Assembly: GCA_015146655.1 (NCBI GenBank)
Contig: VKHL01000186.1
Coordinates: 1 to 50,141, forward strand
Length of the DNA stretch: 50,141 nucleotides
Origin: Ochromonas danica
Taxonomy: Eukaryota; Sar; Chrysophyceae; Chromulinales; Chromulinaceae
Reading direction: 5' to 3'
Shown: positions 9,809 through 24,633 of the stretch, piece by piece
Position numbering within the stretch: position 1 is the stretch's first letter
Layout: each line of letters begins with the position of its first letter
The notes under the pieces: model-generated
Databases searched by the model: none
Told to the model about the DNA's origin: nothing
Seen by the model: only the letters and a program-made list of their open reading frames with translations
Made by a program: the position numbers and the translations under genes

Positions 9809-10056
9809 GTTAGATAAAAGTAACTAACTTTCAACCATCCACACCATAGTCTACTACTACGCAGTACACTACAATACAGAGCAATAATTAGTTCTACACA
9901 AACTATCGGAAACTAGTTCTATTCCTATTCCAAAAAGACGATGATCTTGCTTGTGATGACTCTGGGAGCAGGATGATTTATCCAAGTCCTAGGCCCTATT
10001 CCTGATTTAGGCCCTCTTAGCCAATGACGAGAAGCATTTTGGAGGGTCTATCTATG
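9809..10056. other. Non-coding spacer
   Basis: No coding sequence was recognised. It holds one copy of a 22-bp sequence (9871-9892) that recurs with two mismatches at 11490-11511 on the other side of the neighbouring pseudogene. Confidence 0.6.
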
Positions 10057-11244
10057 TCAATCATTCCGTCTGGCTGACATACCAAGCAACCCATGCAAAA
10101 CCATAGACAATCCTTGTCCTGTGAGGTCCTTTGCTCGATATTCTATTGCTGCCTCCAAACTATGACGACTACCTTCAGATAGTTCATTCCATCTGACAGA
10201 CATACCACTTAAGCCTTTAAGTTGTTGACCTATAAGTTCGCTACCATTACATTGTGCACTTCCATGTAAAGATTGATCTTTTGCAGACAACAAGGATGGT
10301 AGGTGATCTAACCCCTCAAAAGAGCCTATTGCCTTCGCTGTTTTATCCACCAGTTCATCGATTATCTGCCGTTCGGACTCTTCTAGCTCATTTATCGACA
10401 CACCCAACGATGCCAAAGAGTATATCACCCTTGTCCAATCTTTTCTGTCGAGTTTCTCTCATCTGCTCGTAGTTGGTTCAATAAAACAACTCTTGCTTCG
10501 GGTGCGATAAAGCTAGCAGCAAAGCCGAGCTTTGGCAGAGCGAACAAAGCTTTTGAAATACCGGAACCATCCAGCTCATTCGTCACTCTATGAAATTCCT
10601 TTATCAATGATATCTCCAGATTTGGAGGAAAATCTCCGATTTGAACTTGCATATAGCGTAGACCGGACAATGCCATAACTATTTCCTTACCTGACAATTT
10701 CTCTGAGCACACACATTCATACAACTTCTTCAATGCTAGTGAGATCAACACTTTATGCTTGGGATCACGAGTACTTAAACCCAGGCGACCTAATGACCAG
10801 ATCCAGGTCCCCACCATTCTCGAGGGCACCTGCTCTGCTTTCACTTCCAGCCAAGGAAGCTATTCATTCAGTAAGACATCTTTTCCTCTCGACTGAACAG
10901 ACAAATCATTTAATAATTGAACTATGGCTTCTAAATCCTCGGCCGAACACCGTCTTTAGATTTCCACTCTTGCAAACGCTTGCACACATCCTCTTCAAAT
11001 ATACTATCAGGTCCGTGAAGCTTCAATTCTGATGTGGATAATTTGCCGCGGGATCATCATCTCCATTTCCAGCAAAGGTGTGATTAAAACGAAGCTCAAA
11101 GCCAGCTAAAGGACGAAGAGAACGATAATAGTAGTAGTAGGATGATATCTGCAATGGAAAAGAAAATTTCTCTTGATATGATTGTTTATTCAAACGTCTC
11201 AGAAACGAGTAGAATGGACGAGAGTATCGATTGCATTGACGCAT
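10057..11244 (-). pseudogene. Decayed organelle-type helical-repeat protein (OPR/RAP-like)
   Basis: Coding pieces run in order but in different frames: an N-terminus from the ATG at 11244 that looks like an organelle-targeting leader (MRQCNRYSRPFYSFLRRLNK); a middle with IFEEDVCKRLQEW and DLEAIVQLLND; then 10844-10425 with WIWSLGRLGLS, GKEIVMALSGLRYMQ and ISKALFALPKLGF; then 10428-10057 with GLSGMSVRWNELS and GLSMVLHGLLGMS. These are about 40-residue helical repeats like those of algal OPR/RAP-type RNA-binding proteins of plastids or mitochondria. At least three frame changes, an in-frame stop and a truncated last repeat indicate a pseudogene. No splice sites were found that would repair the frame at 10425-10428. 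The exact family is uncertain. Confidence 0.6.
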
Positions 11245-11795
11245 TCTTCCAACACACGGACAGCAAAATTCATGATAGGAATTCCAGAGAATTTGATTCG
11301 ATTGTGATGGCCATGGGGTGATGTGGGATGTGATGAATCTGAATTGGGAATTTTGTGCTTTTGTAGTCCAAAAAATGGAGTTTTTGGATTTCTGGATTTT
11401 GGTTCTCTTTTGGGCACAAAAACCTGGTGGAGGGTTGAAAGCTGCAGGTGTTATTAGTTATGCAGGACATACAACACAATACAATACAATACAATACACA
11501 GCAATAATCAGCTTACGCTGCAACACAAGGTATCATAGCGGATAGTAAGTTGCCGTCACAAAACCTGATCCGCTAGAATTCACAGACAGAGGACAGAGAG
11601 TTAGAAGAAAAGAGAACGACATGACAGCCTATTCGACAAAGTAGTTTGAAAACAGAACATAAAACATAACATATAGACAGAGAAGGACACTTTATATTAT
11701 ATGTACTACGACTACTACATGCTCGCAGTAATCGATGAGGGAAAAGTTCGTGGAATTAGGTCTATTTGAAATAACAATAATAATCAAACGCCATA
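11245..11795. other. Intergenic region with short AATAC repeat
   Basis: No gene recognised. It contains a pentanucleotide AATAC run at about 11475-11498 and the second copy of the 22-bp repeat at 11490-11511. The right part is AT-rich and probably holds the 3' end of the histidine kinase transcript. Confidence 0.6.
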
Positions 11796-14583
11796 TTAAT
11801 TATGGCTTCCAGAAGGATTCAAGTCAAGGTCTTCAACCACTTCTTGTAGCATATCGACAGTGAAGGGCTTGGGTAAACAAGCATCAAAACCCACTTCCAT
11901 CATTGCATGCTCTGTTTCCTCGTCATCATTTGCTGAAACACCGATCACTTTATGGCGAAGCAAAAGGTTGCTGCTTTGTTCAACAGTGGTCATTGTCGCA
12001 CTGTCATCGACTTGAGTTGAACCATCCAAGCAATGGTATTGACTCAAGCGCTTCTCCAGATCTCGCAACCTCCTAGTCGCTTCTAGTCCATCCATGACGG
12101 GCATCTGAAGATCCATGAGAATGATATCGAAGACGGGCCTCAATATTGAAATGTTGGGAGAATGGTTGTTCTCCACCAAAGTATCGCAAAGGGATGCGCC
12201 ATCACAAGCAACACTCTCCGCAACCACAACCAACCGCTTTCTGTCGATCTCCTTTTGAATCAATTCCAAGGCCTCAGCACCATTTTCAGCAACTGTCACA
12301 ACATATCCATTTCTCTTGAGCATCATGGATGTCATCTTGACAATGGAAGGCGTGTCTTCCACCAACAAAACACGCCCACGACCATTCTTTTCCATCTCAC
12401 AGGGATTATCTTCCGATACAGTTGTGCACAAATGAGAGCCTCTCCTCAATGCGAAAGATGAGCGCTGACCACTGGGTCTAATGAAGGAAGAACGAGGACT
12501 GGCACTGCATCGACCGCGTCCATGAGAGGTAATGGAGACAGCCGATGACTGCAAAGGCACTGAAGCAGAAGATCCATGCACTTGGCCCAGACGCGGAGAA
12601 CAGGGAGCTTTATGGTGCGTTGTAATTCTATCTTCGCGATAAGGAAAACGAAACCAAAACAAGGAACCGCTTCGTCCATCTCGACGTTTCATCACACCGC
12701 AATGACCTTGCAAGGCTTCCATACGCTTGGCCAGAGAAAACAGCCCTAATCCTGTCCCTCCTGCTAGCCGCTGGGTCTGCTTGAAGGCTGAGAAGAGATC
12801 GGCCATGGCTTGTTCAGGCATACCGATCCCTTCGTCTTCAACTTCCACTCGAAGCATAACCAACTTCTGAAGCTCGGTCATTCTACGCGAATGTGAGGCA
12901 GACATATTCAAACTTCGAATGGTGTTGTGAGCACGAGATGTGCCGATATTTTCTCCAAGATTATGGCATCCATGGTCATTGGTGACACGAGAGGGATTCC
13001 TGGCCTGAACCAGACCTTCATCATCGGAAATATCACGAGAAGTAGCTTTCATACCACCAAACACACGAGCACTTCTATGACTGCCCTTTGCAGATACTTT
13101 CACACTCTCTCCATGATGCAGAACATCAACTTCCTCCAAAGCAACTCTCAGGTTAACATGCCCTCCGTTGGAATACTTAACCGCATTGCTCAACAAGCAC
13201 AACACATTCTCCTGCAGCCATTGCTTGTCCGTTATGATATAAGAGAAGATCTGGGTAGGTATGGGATGAAAGTTGATCGAAATACGGCTTTGGATGTTCT
13301 TCATGCACTGCAATGGGAGAGATAAGGTCTCCATCAAATTCAACGTCTCCAGCTTAGGGACGAGTTTGAGTCCTTTGCTGGCTTTGGCATAATCAATACA
13401 ACGATGGATGGTCATCAGCATAAAGTTGTTTGTATCAGACATGCTCGAAAGGCACTCTAGGCAATTATCAAAAATAGCGCGCAAGTTGCCAATCGATGAG
13501 AGAGATGTTTGCGGTCCAACTTGATCAAACGGCATTGGATCCTTCTCAGCGGACTCAACAATTGCCCTCCCTTCTTGAATATATTGACATACGGAATCCA
13601 ATCCAGTCATAAATGAGGCCAACGGCTTTGCAATAACCACCACGAGCACAAATCAATCAAAACAAGAAAATGAGTAAATTAGTTGACAGAGGGCTTACCG
13701 TTTTCAAGTCATGGGCGACATTCCCCACCATGGATCTCATGTTTTCATCAAATTCATTCAAATGATTTGCAGCTGATTTCACTATCTCTTCCTTCTCAAC
13801 TGCCTGCTGCTGCTTCTGGATGTCTCTTCTTAGGCGAGACCCGTGGAACAACAAGAAGCAGAGGGCCATGTAATAGATAAGGGTCAAACCCATGGGCAAA
13901 GAACGATGATAGACTACAACTATGAGCAAAGAAGTAAAGCAGGCGAACCAAAAGCCCGAGCCAACTGGATATACCAAGAAGGTGTCGTGGAAGATCACTT
14001 GGAATAGCAATGGGAAGAACAAGGTGCACAGAACCGAGAAAGACAAGAACTGATGATGCGAATGGTGCTCTCCTTCATACCATTTCAAGACCACAACAAG
14101 TGCCTGCGAGATACCTTCTGTGTGGTTCTCGAAATCCCAGACATCCATCAGAATGCAAGAGTCGAAGAGACGGACAAGCGTCCCCATGTAAAAGAACACA
14201 CAGAACATAAGGTGGTACTTCATGTAAGGAGGAAGATTTGTGGAAATAGTGTTGGCAGAAGTGATGGCGGTTGTTAGCGAGATTGAAGAGGAGGGAATGG
14301 CCACAGAGCGCTGCATCTTCATCATCACGTAATTGCCGAACGTCAACGCCGTCACGCCCAACACCTTCAGCACCAGCTGAGAAAAGCTAAGTGATAAAGA
14401 AATGGATTCGAAATGGTCATGCTTCGTAAAGCGGATCACTGTGTAGGAACAATAGCACACGCTGAGTGGAATATTGACGAAGGCGACCAGGACATTCAAC
14501 AAGAGCATTGAGGCAGAGGATTGAAGATGAGCAACTCCTGCTCCTGCTCCTGCCTTGACATCGCTGGCGCTTTCTTTTCTCAT
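11796..14583 (-). CDS. Membrane-bound hybrid histidine kinase
   Basis: Two exons, 14583-13699 and 13625-11796, joined across a 73-nt intron, give 904 residues. About six membrane helices (for example MLLLNVLVAFVNIPLSV and FWFACFTSLLIVVVYH) fill residues 20-260 and form a sensor module without a recognisable extracellular domain. The phospho-acceptor H-box AHDLKTPL is rebuilt exactly at the splice junction (His near 290). The kinase core has an N-box (LLSNAVKYS), G1 (DEGIGMP) and G2 (GGTGLGLFSLA). A C-terminal receiver has the phospho-acceptor Asp in ILMDLQMPVMDG (near 798), SAND and the conserved Lys in LPKPF. All catalytic residues are present. A histidine phosphotransfer partner would be needed downstream; none is in the window. 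The signal sensed is unknown. Confidence 0.92.
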
Positions 14584-14947
14584 TTACCTTTTAATGATGC
14601 TGATCGAAGGAGCAAGAAGGCATGTCGACTGTGGACTGTCTGCTTTGGTCTTCATTTGGAGTTCCGATACACTGTACACAGTGCAGCGGTCACTCGAAAA
14701 GCGCGTTGACAAGGAGACTTAACGCACTCGCTTTTATGGAGTTATAAATCACAATGTGTGTACCAGTCAGGACAAAGCCGGTTGATGGAATAAAATGGGA
14801 TGAAACGATAGAATAGATCTAGCCCATGAACTGTATATGAATGAATGGATGAATGAATGGACGGATGCATTGTACACCCCATATTACATGAACTATATTT
14901 ATTAATTATTACAGGTACGATTGACAGAAATTTTCCAAAACAGTTCT
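14584..14947. other. Intergenic, with GAATG-type tandem repeat
   Basis: This interval lies between the start of the kinase and the end of the WD40 gene. It holds an imperfect GAATG/GGATG tandem run at about 14837-14868. No coding sequence was recognised. Confidence 0.6.
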
Positions 14948-16514
<1,567 letters not shown>

Positions 16515-16744
16515 CTCTTTTAGTTGATGCTACTACTAGTATTTCCTATTTCCAAGTTGTTGTGGTGGCAGAGGACAGAGAAGGCTTCGAATTCAAACGA
16601 GAAGAGACTTTTAACTCGCAATTTACTCCTATTTACAAAGCTCTTAAATCGAGATTTTGGTGTGCTTTTCAAACCGGAAAATCGGCTTTTTGTGTTCTTG
16701 AGGTTGTTCAGCAGGCTGCAGCCAAGCTTGAACAACAAAGAGTC
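16515..16744. promoter_or_regulatory. Divergent promoter of the RBBP4 and GH31 genes
   Basis: The 230 bases between two start codons that point away from each other must carry both promoters and 5' leaders. The frame of the glucosidase stays open across most of it, but that part lacks an ATG before 16745 and would place a charged stretch ahead of the signal peptide. No specific promoter element is recognised. Confidence 0.5.
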
Positions 16745-19551
16745 ATGTGGAGATCACTGTCTGCAGTCCTGCTCTTCACCGCGGCTATCAACTATGCTAC
16801 TGCAAGCACATGCTTGGTAGAGGAGGAGAATAAGATCAATTGTGGTGAAGTTGGTATCAGTCGCTCTGAATGTGAGGCGCGGGGGTGTTGCTGGAGACCC
16901 TCCGCCACTCACTCGAACAGCCGCGTTCCCTGGTGCTACTACGGCGATGATTCTGTCCTTGGATATGCTCTCTCTGACGTGAAGGAGACCCCTCAGGGAC
17001 TCTCTGGCACCTTAACCTTAATGGGCAGCGGCAATTCCATTTATGGCCCCGACATCTCCCGCCTGCAGCTCGACTTGACCTACGAGACTGCGTCAACCGT
17101 TCGGGTCAAGATTACTGACCCTAACAAGCAGCGTTTTGAAGTCCCCGAAGAGCTTCTTCCTCGCTCACTGCCTGGCCAAGAAGTCTCCCGCGACTACGAC
17201 ATTTCCTACACAACGTCACCCTTCACCTTCGAAGTCATTCGCAAGGCAGACGGAAAGAAAATCTTCCAAATGGACCCCGCCTTGATATATAAAGATCAAT
17301 ACATTGAGCTCACGACTTTGTATGAGGAGGGCAGCAAGACCTTCGGACTGGGCGAATCCACACGACTGGAACACGCACTGAAACTCAATCGAACCTACAC
17401 GCTCTGGGCTGCTGACACCGCTGCAGAGAACTTCTATACTAATCTTTATGGATCCTATCCTTTCTATTTGCAGCTGTCGAAGGGACATGCGCACGGCGGG
17501 CTGCTAGTTAACAGCCACGGCATGGACATCGTGTTGCGTGCGTCTACATTAACCTTCAAGGTCATTGGAGGAGTTATTGATCTTTATATATTCTCTGGTA
17601 GCACTCCGCTGGACGTTACAAGCCAGTATACGGAAGTCGTTGGCAAACCTGCTCTCATGCCCTATTGGTCACTTGGTGAGTCTGTCTGACTTGACCGTTC
17701 TGACTGTTCTGATGGATTGTTTTCTATAACTGTCGTTACACTTTAGGGTTTCACAACTGTCGTTGGGGTTACACTTCTATCCAGGAAGTGGAAGCAATTG
17801 TGGCGAACTATTCTGCTGCTGGCCTGCCTCTAGAGACGCAATGGCTGGACATCGACTACATGGACGGCTACCGCGACTTCACTTACAGCCCCACCTCGTT
17901 CCCTCTCTCTGAGGTGGCAGCCTTTGTTGAAAAGCTGCACAGCAATGGCCAGCACTTTGTTCCCATCGTCGATCCTGGTATTAAGATTGATCCTGGGTAT
18001 GCACCTTATGATGAGGCATTGCGGGATGGATTGTTCATTCGAGACCTCACAGGCTCCACGCTTTATGGCGCCAAGGTCTGGCCTGGCTCTGTCTACTTCC
18101 CCGACTTCTTACACCCTAAAGTTGAAGATTATTGGCAGCGACAGATTGCTTCCTTCTATTCTATGGTGCCGGTGGATGGTCTGTGGATTGACATGAACGA
18201 ACCCTCTAACTTCTGCAACGTCGATGGGAAAGGTCAAGTCTGTAATGACGCAACTGATATCAACTGTGGTTGCCATGAGGTGGACAGTGGAAATAAGCTA
18301 GATTATCCTCCTTATGCCATTGAAAATGGCGAAGAAGTTGGTAGACTGGGCTGTCGTACGATCAGTCCTTCTGCCCTGCACTACGACAATCTCTCACATT
18401 ATCATGTGCATAACCTCTACGGCCTCTCTGAACAAAGAGCCACAAATAAAGCTCTTCAAGCAGTCATCAACAAGCGACCATTCGTCTTATCTCGTTCTTC
18501 TTTCCTATCAACTGGTCGATTTGCCGCGAAGTGGACGGGAGACAATGCCGCGACTTGGGAGGACCTGCAGTCCTCTATTATCTCCATCATGGACTTCAAT
18601 CTATTTGCTGTGCCAATGATTGGCGCGGATATTTGCGGATTCCATCAGAATACCAATGCTGAATTGTGTGCAAGATGGATTGCTTTGGGTGCTTTCTATC
18701 CTTTCTCTCGCGATCACAATGCCAATGGGGCGATTCCACAAGAACTCTATCGATGGGACAGCGTGGCAGAGAGTGGACGAAAAGCTTTGGCTGTTCGCTA
18801 TCAGCTTTTGCCATACCTGTACACTTTATTCTACCAAGATCATCAGGAAGGGAAGCCTGTTATTAGGCCGTTGTGGATGGCCTTCCCTGATGATGGAGTG
18901 ACCGAAAATATCGACAAGCAGTTTATGTGGGGAGATGGTCTGTTAATCTCACCTGCGGTAGAGGCTAACACGACTATTGTTCAAGCTTACTTCCCGGATG
19001 GTTTGTGGTATCGGTTTGGCATTTGGTCCTCTGACGATACCAATGACAAAGCGTCGTTCTTAAAGGGCGGGACTTGGTACAACATTGACACTCCTCTCAC
19101 TGCACACAATGTCCATCTTCGAGGTGGAAGAGTCTTTCCTTTGCAAGGCAATGCCATGACTGTTCGCGAGAGTCGTACAACTCCTTTCACTCTCGTTGCT
19201 GCCCTTTGCTTTCATGGCCGTGCTGAGGGACAATTGTTTTGGGATAATGGAGAGGACATTCATTTGCAGCACTTCCTCACCATTTCCTTCCAGGTGGAGA
19301 GTGATAGCGACCAGGCTTCGTCCTCTGGATCTTTCCAAGCCAATGTGACTCACAATAGCTACCAGGACACACTGCCTTTGGTAGATCGCATCATTCTGCT
19401 GGGATCTGCTTTGACGACTCCTCAGAAGGTGATTCTCAATGGAGTTGTGTTACCTGACGAACAAATCAGTCTGCAAGCATCGGGTAGAAGTCTTATCTTC
19501 TCTAACCTTGCTCTCTCCTTATCGTCATCCTTCGTGCTACACTGGGAGTAA
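16745..19551 (+). CDS. Secreted alpha-glucosidase, glycoside hydrolase family 31, with trefoil domain
   Basis: Two exons, 16745-17675 and 17747-19551, give 911 residues. The start is set by a clear signal peptide (LSAVLLFTAAINYATAS). Next comes a P-type trefoil domain (Cys-rich, with GCCW and PWCYYG), as in human lysosomal GAA and maltase-glucoamylase. The GH31 barrel has LGFHNCRWGY (restored at the splice junction), the nucleophile Asp in WIDMNEPSNF (near 458) and the acid/base Asp in TGDNAATWED (near 575). The C-terminal beta domains are complete. It would release glucose from alpha-1,4-linked maltose or storage glucan, either in a lysosome or vacuole or outside the cell. There is no C-terminal membrane anchor or ER-retention signal. 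Confidence 0.94.
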
Positions 19552-19798
19552 CAAATACTATAGTATCAGTTTATCACTGCTGAAAGAGCAGAAAGACATT
19601 ATTACTACTAAATTAATGGTATATTGGATCTACAGTACTAATATATCATATTTCCGTATTACGTTGAAAATAGAGTGAAGAAGGTCATCATAAGCAAAAT
19701 GTTAAATTAACTTTTAGTTAAATACTAAATACCAAATATCCCTCTAGCACAGTAACAACACAGCTGACTTGAAACAGCTAGCGCCGTTAATAATAATA
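19552..19798. other. Convergent intergenic region
   Basis: AT-rich, 247 bases, between the stop codons of the glucosidase and the kinesin. It carries the 3' ends of both transcripts. Nothing else is seen. Confidence 0.6.
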
Positions 19799-22700
19799 CT
19801 AATGCATGCCTTGGACATACTTCTTGATACCTGCTCGCCTGTTGAGATTCACGACAGTAATAGGCACGCCGTGATCATCCACTTCCCCAGCCGAAACAAT
19901 CCCAACCAATTCTTTCCCGAAGAGTGCAGTGTTAGTGTTACTTGTTGTAGGCGTCTTCTTGGCAATGGGAGTGTTGGGCAGTCCGGCAGGCTTCTGGGAG
20001 ATGGGACTCCTCATGATCCCTCCGCCGGGAGTGTTCGCACTTGCGGGGACTGGCGAAGCAGCCATGCCTTTGCTTGTTCCTCTCTTAATAGCACTGCTAA
20101 TAACTCCACCTCCACCTCCTGTACTTGTCGTGGGAGAGGTGAGAATACGAATTCCCTGCGGTTTTGAAGGTGGAACGAGATGATAAGGACTGGTCGCGCT
20201 AGAGAGATGCATCATCGGTGCGATAGGACTGTGCACTTTCTCTTCCGCCACAGCGCGAGAGTTCATTCCATAAGAAGACGAAGGTGGAGGTGGTGGCGAG
20301 GTAGCCAACTGTCCCATACGGCGACTTGGATGATTCAGTTCCGCCACAAGTTGAGGAGGGTGCGGGACATCATTGAAGACCAGGCCCATCGCTGAATAAT
20401 GCGGTCCGCCCTGCGATGGATATGGTGGTTGAGACTGCGCGGGTGGTCGATAATTCATTCCAGCCGCATTCGATCCCGAGTACATTGCCGCATTATTATT
20501 AGATTGAGGAAGTGGTGGCGGCGGCGGAGGTGGCGTGGCAGCCTCAAAGTCATCCATATTGGAGAATTCCGAGACAATGTTGTTCCTCCTCTTCGCCGTT
20601 CTTCTCTCTGCTCCAACACCTGCTGCACCTTGATTGGCAAAATTCACCATTCCATCCCCAGTAGCAGTGGATAGGAACTCATCTGACTTCTTCAACGCTT
20701 CCGCAGACTGCATTGCTTGCTGCTGACTTGTCGAGCTTTGAGGATTTTGTATTTGCGGAGGATGTTGAGGACTGCGGATCAGGCGACGACTTGCCGGAGA
20801 CTAAACACGGATTAAAATGACGAGTGAAGAGAAAGAAAGAGAGAGGGTGCTTACTTTATTATCTGGGAGGGCATCATAGCGCTCGAGGACTTGATAGAGC
20901 ATGTTCCGAGTGAGAGCTAGTTGGCTGATGAAGTCAGGGACAGGAGCACCTGCTAGCAGAGGATGGCGACTACTTAGCAAGCCACTGTTGGGGGAGAATT
21001 GAGGGATAGGAAGGGGAGGAGGAGATTGCAGACTGCCTGCCATGGAGGTCTCATCGACAAAGAAAGAAGACTGTGTGGCGTTTGCATTGGGTGGAGCGGA
21101 TGACACACCACCTGCATTGGTAGTGTTGCCATTCATAGCATTGGTTCCATTGGTCATGTTGTTGCCTTCGCCTTGGGATGGTGATAATAGATTCCCTCCT
21201 GCACTGGTAGAAACAGTTCCATTAGCTGTACCTCCACCTTCGCTCATAGTAGCTGTACCATTAGTAGAGAGATTGTTGGAGAGAATGTTTCCACCATTGT
21301 TTTCAATATTGGCCAACTGTTCCTTTAGCTGTTCTGCCAATATCCTTCTCTGCTCCGCAAGCTCCTGTAAGTCCATGATTTGCTGATTCTTCATCGTCAC
21401 TTCACTTCGTGCAGCTTCAATCTCTTTTTGAAAGTCTGCAGCAATCTTCAATTGTCTTTGAATAGTCTCCTGAAAGTTCTTGAGATCTTGATTATGTCGT
21501 GCAGCAATTTGAGCCACTTTAACATTGTAGAACTCGTCCTCTTTGGCTTTGAAAGCTTCCTCTGACTGCTTCAATTGCTTTTCACGACTTTCAATACCTT
21601 TCATCTGCTCTTGTAGCTTCAATAAATGCTTTTCCCATTTATTCAAATGCTCTTCACGAGAAGTTAGTTCTTTCCGTAGGACATGATATTCACGATCTCG
21701 TTCTTTCAGATCTTTTTCCTTTTCTTCTAATTCTTCATTCAGTTTCTCATATTTTGTTGTTAATTCAATGAGATTGTATTCTTCTTGTTTTAATTCCATT
21801 GCTTTGCGTTCATTCTCAACTTCTTTGCTTTTATTCTTTTCTTCCAGTTGCTGGATGGAAGTCTCTCGATCGTCTAGATCGCGTTGGTCGTGAGCAATTT
21901 TGCGATCTTTCTCTCGTAAAAGCACATCCCAAGACTCCAACTCCTTGCGACGTGATAACAACTCTCGCTCACGAATATCACAATCGTGAGTACGCTTCTT
22001 GACAGATGCTTCTAGTTGATTCAGTTGTTCCTCTTTCTGACTGTTGACCACTTCTGTATTGGCAATACGAGATAATGAGATCTGCAAGCGTTGCTCACGT
22101 TCTGTCAATTCTTTGTTAATCTGCTTTGCCTTGTTTTCATCTTCTAATACCAGTGCTTCTCTTTTATTCAACTCAGCAAACTTCTTTTCTTGCATATGTT
22201 CAATCTCCATGAGCTTCTTCTCTCGTTGTTTGTGGTTGCGCTGCCAGTCATCTACGAGGTCTTCACGACGTTGCAGATCTGTGATAGACCGTTGCCATTG
22301 CTCTTGCTGCTCTCTCATAGTAGCCATTAACTGACGTAATTTTGACTCTTTCTCATCCAAGTTTGTAATCAAAATACCAATTCGACTTTCTTTCTCATCG
22401 ATATTCGTGCGATCTTTTAATAGTTTGTGTCGTTCGATTTGTAACGATTGCTTTTCTTCTTCCAACTTCAACCTTTCATCATCCATTTCTTTGTGTAGAT
22501 TATGCTCGTATTCTTCAAGAGAAGCTTTCAATTCCTCCAAATCATTATATTCGCCAAGTTTGCGTTGCAGTTTGGTGACCACTTTCTGTTGCTCTGAGAT
22601 CTTGTCGTGAAGTTTGGCAATCTCTGCCGTGTAAAAGCCAACATCTCCTTTCCCAGTGGCAGTCTGTCCATCAGAAGAGTCTGTAGCATTGCCAATGGTA

Positions 22701-24633
22701 TGCAAAGCAGCCTGTATGTCAGCCTGGTTCACACCTTGTCCCAGTAACATAGTCGTCAAAATCTGAACCTTTTCTTCCATTTCATGCCTAGTCCATCACA
22801 TCAACAAGCGATTGCCACAGAAAAGCAAAGGCAGAGACATAGAGAGACCATAAGAATTGTGTGATCAAGACAGAATCAAATAGGACAGGTTGGTCAGTCC
22901 ACTTACAAAACCTCAGTAGAATCGGCATCGCCTGCTTTTCTTCCTTCTGCCTGCTCTTCTACTTGTGTTTGCAGTTGCTACACCCGCACATAAGAGAGAA
23001 TGAAGACATTAAACAAATTTAACAAGGAGAGTGAATATGAAGTGAACGGACAAACTCACCGCAACTTGTGCGCGGAGCTGTTTGATGAGAGCTTTGTCAT
23101 CCAGTACTCCATCATTGCTCTTCACACTAAACAATCACAACAGACCATCTCATCACCTCTGATAGCCTTCATAATAGTCAGAAGGAGAAGCAGCTTACTT
23201 ATTTTTGATGCTTTTACAAGTTTGTCCGAATTTCAAAGTGCTCACAGTCTCCTCTCTAGTCGCAGACAAACAATAAGCGATAACAACCAGCAAACACATG
23301 CTGCTACCTTGCTCTTACCTATGCATAGGCGCCGGAGTGACAGCGCACAAGATGGAAGTCAACGTGTTGCCACCCAGGGACTGCTTGAGAATGCGCGTGA
23401 GCTTGGAGTCTCGATAAGGGATGAAAGGCTTGCCTCCTTTCCCTTTCTTACACGCTTCTCCTAGCTTGTTAATCACTGCACCTAGAGCCAAGAGAGACTT
23501 GTTGATATTCGCTCCTTCCTTGAGAATCTGTCCCGTGGCTTTGGTGAGCTTCGGACGCTCCGATCCCGCCAAGTCCACGAGATTGAGATAAGACACCCTC
23601 CCCGCTGATGAAGACTCTTCACCTTCTTCGTCAAAGCTATTTTTCACTTTGGCTTCAATAGAAACACGATAGATGGTATGCGATCGCGAAGACTCAGCAT
23701 TCATGTTAGTGGAGGCGTACGATCGCGCAGCTTCTCCTCGCTGGAGAATTGCCATGAAATCCTCCGCTGTCACTGCTGATTCTTCCACCAGCCCTCCAAT
23801 GACAGCACCACGAACAGCGTCTTCTGAGACGATCTTCAAGTTCTTGGAAGCTGGCCCTTGTTCTCCCAAGAGGTCGTTGATCTCTTCGTTGTAGACCTCC
23901 AGATAGCAGATCTTGATCTTATAGGAAGTGTCTGCATGATTCTTTACCCAATCGAGGATATCTCTCACACAAAGAACCATCATACCAGGATCGGATTCAC
24001 ATCCTACATCACAAAGGTAATCGATCATCACACAGTCATTAGTCACACAATCAATCTCAACTATTAGCAAGTAAACACACAGTGAGTGCTAGATACCTCT
24101 CATCGTCCACGTCTTCCCCTAATACAAGCCATTCGACATAGAATAGAGACCACAGCAATCACAGCAATCACAGCAAAATCAAGAAGTCAACAGTGTGTTG
24201 TTAGTACATCATCATCATATCATGCAGCAGGGTAAGATAGTAAGGTACATGATGCCTACCGATCCAGTCTGACCATCTATTACCAACAGTATCATCATCG
24301 GTTAGAACGTTAGCAACATCAGCAGAAGAGGGTGCAGTACTTACAGGTGAAGACGGTGCCATTGTAGCCTTCCATCGCCTTCAAGACGACGGGCTTGCCC
24401 ACTATCTCGTAGGTCTCCATGTTCGTGGCCGTGGGGCCAAAGCAATGGTCATAAGCATACATACGCTGACCATTAGGTGTTTCTTCAATCATACTTGTCT
24501 CGTTATAATTCCATCCAATGGTTTGCTTTTGCTCCAACTCGCGTTTGTTGAGAGGGCGAATGCGTACAAAGACGCGAATCGCCTCCTCCATCCCACTGAT
24601 ATCGGTGTCCTCAGGTATTTCCAACATAGACAT
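19799..24633 (-). CDS. Kinesin with N-terminal motor (kinesin-7/CENP-E-like) and long coiled coil
   Basis: Nine exons in consistent phase: 24633-24345, 24276-24260 (17 nt), 24118-24097 (22 nt), 24003-23319, 23255-23199, 23126-23060, 22977-22907, 22787-20855 and 20800-19799; 1,380 residues. The motor begins at once (FVRIRPLNKREL). The P-loop GQTGSGKT, near residue 100, is divided between the two micro-exons. Then come switch I (NAESSRSH), switch II (LVDLAGSE), NKSLLALG and the neck (STLKFGQTCKSIKN). Residues about 410-900 are a heptad-rich coiled coil, so it should dimerise; the tail is Pro/Ser/Asn-rich and basic. An N-terminal motor predicts plus-end movement. Subfamily assignment to kinesin-7 is by overall resemblance only. 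It shares a divergent promoter with the Rab-like gene. Confidence 0.93.
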
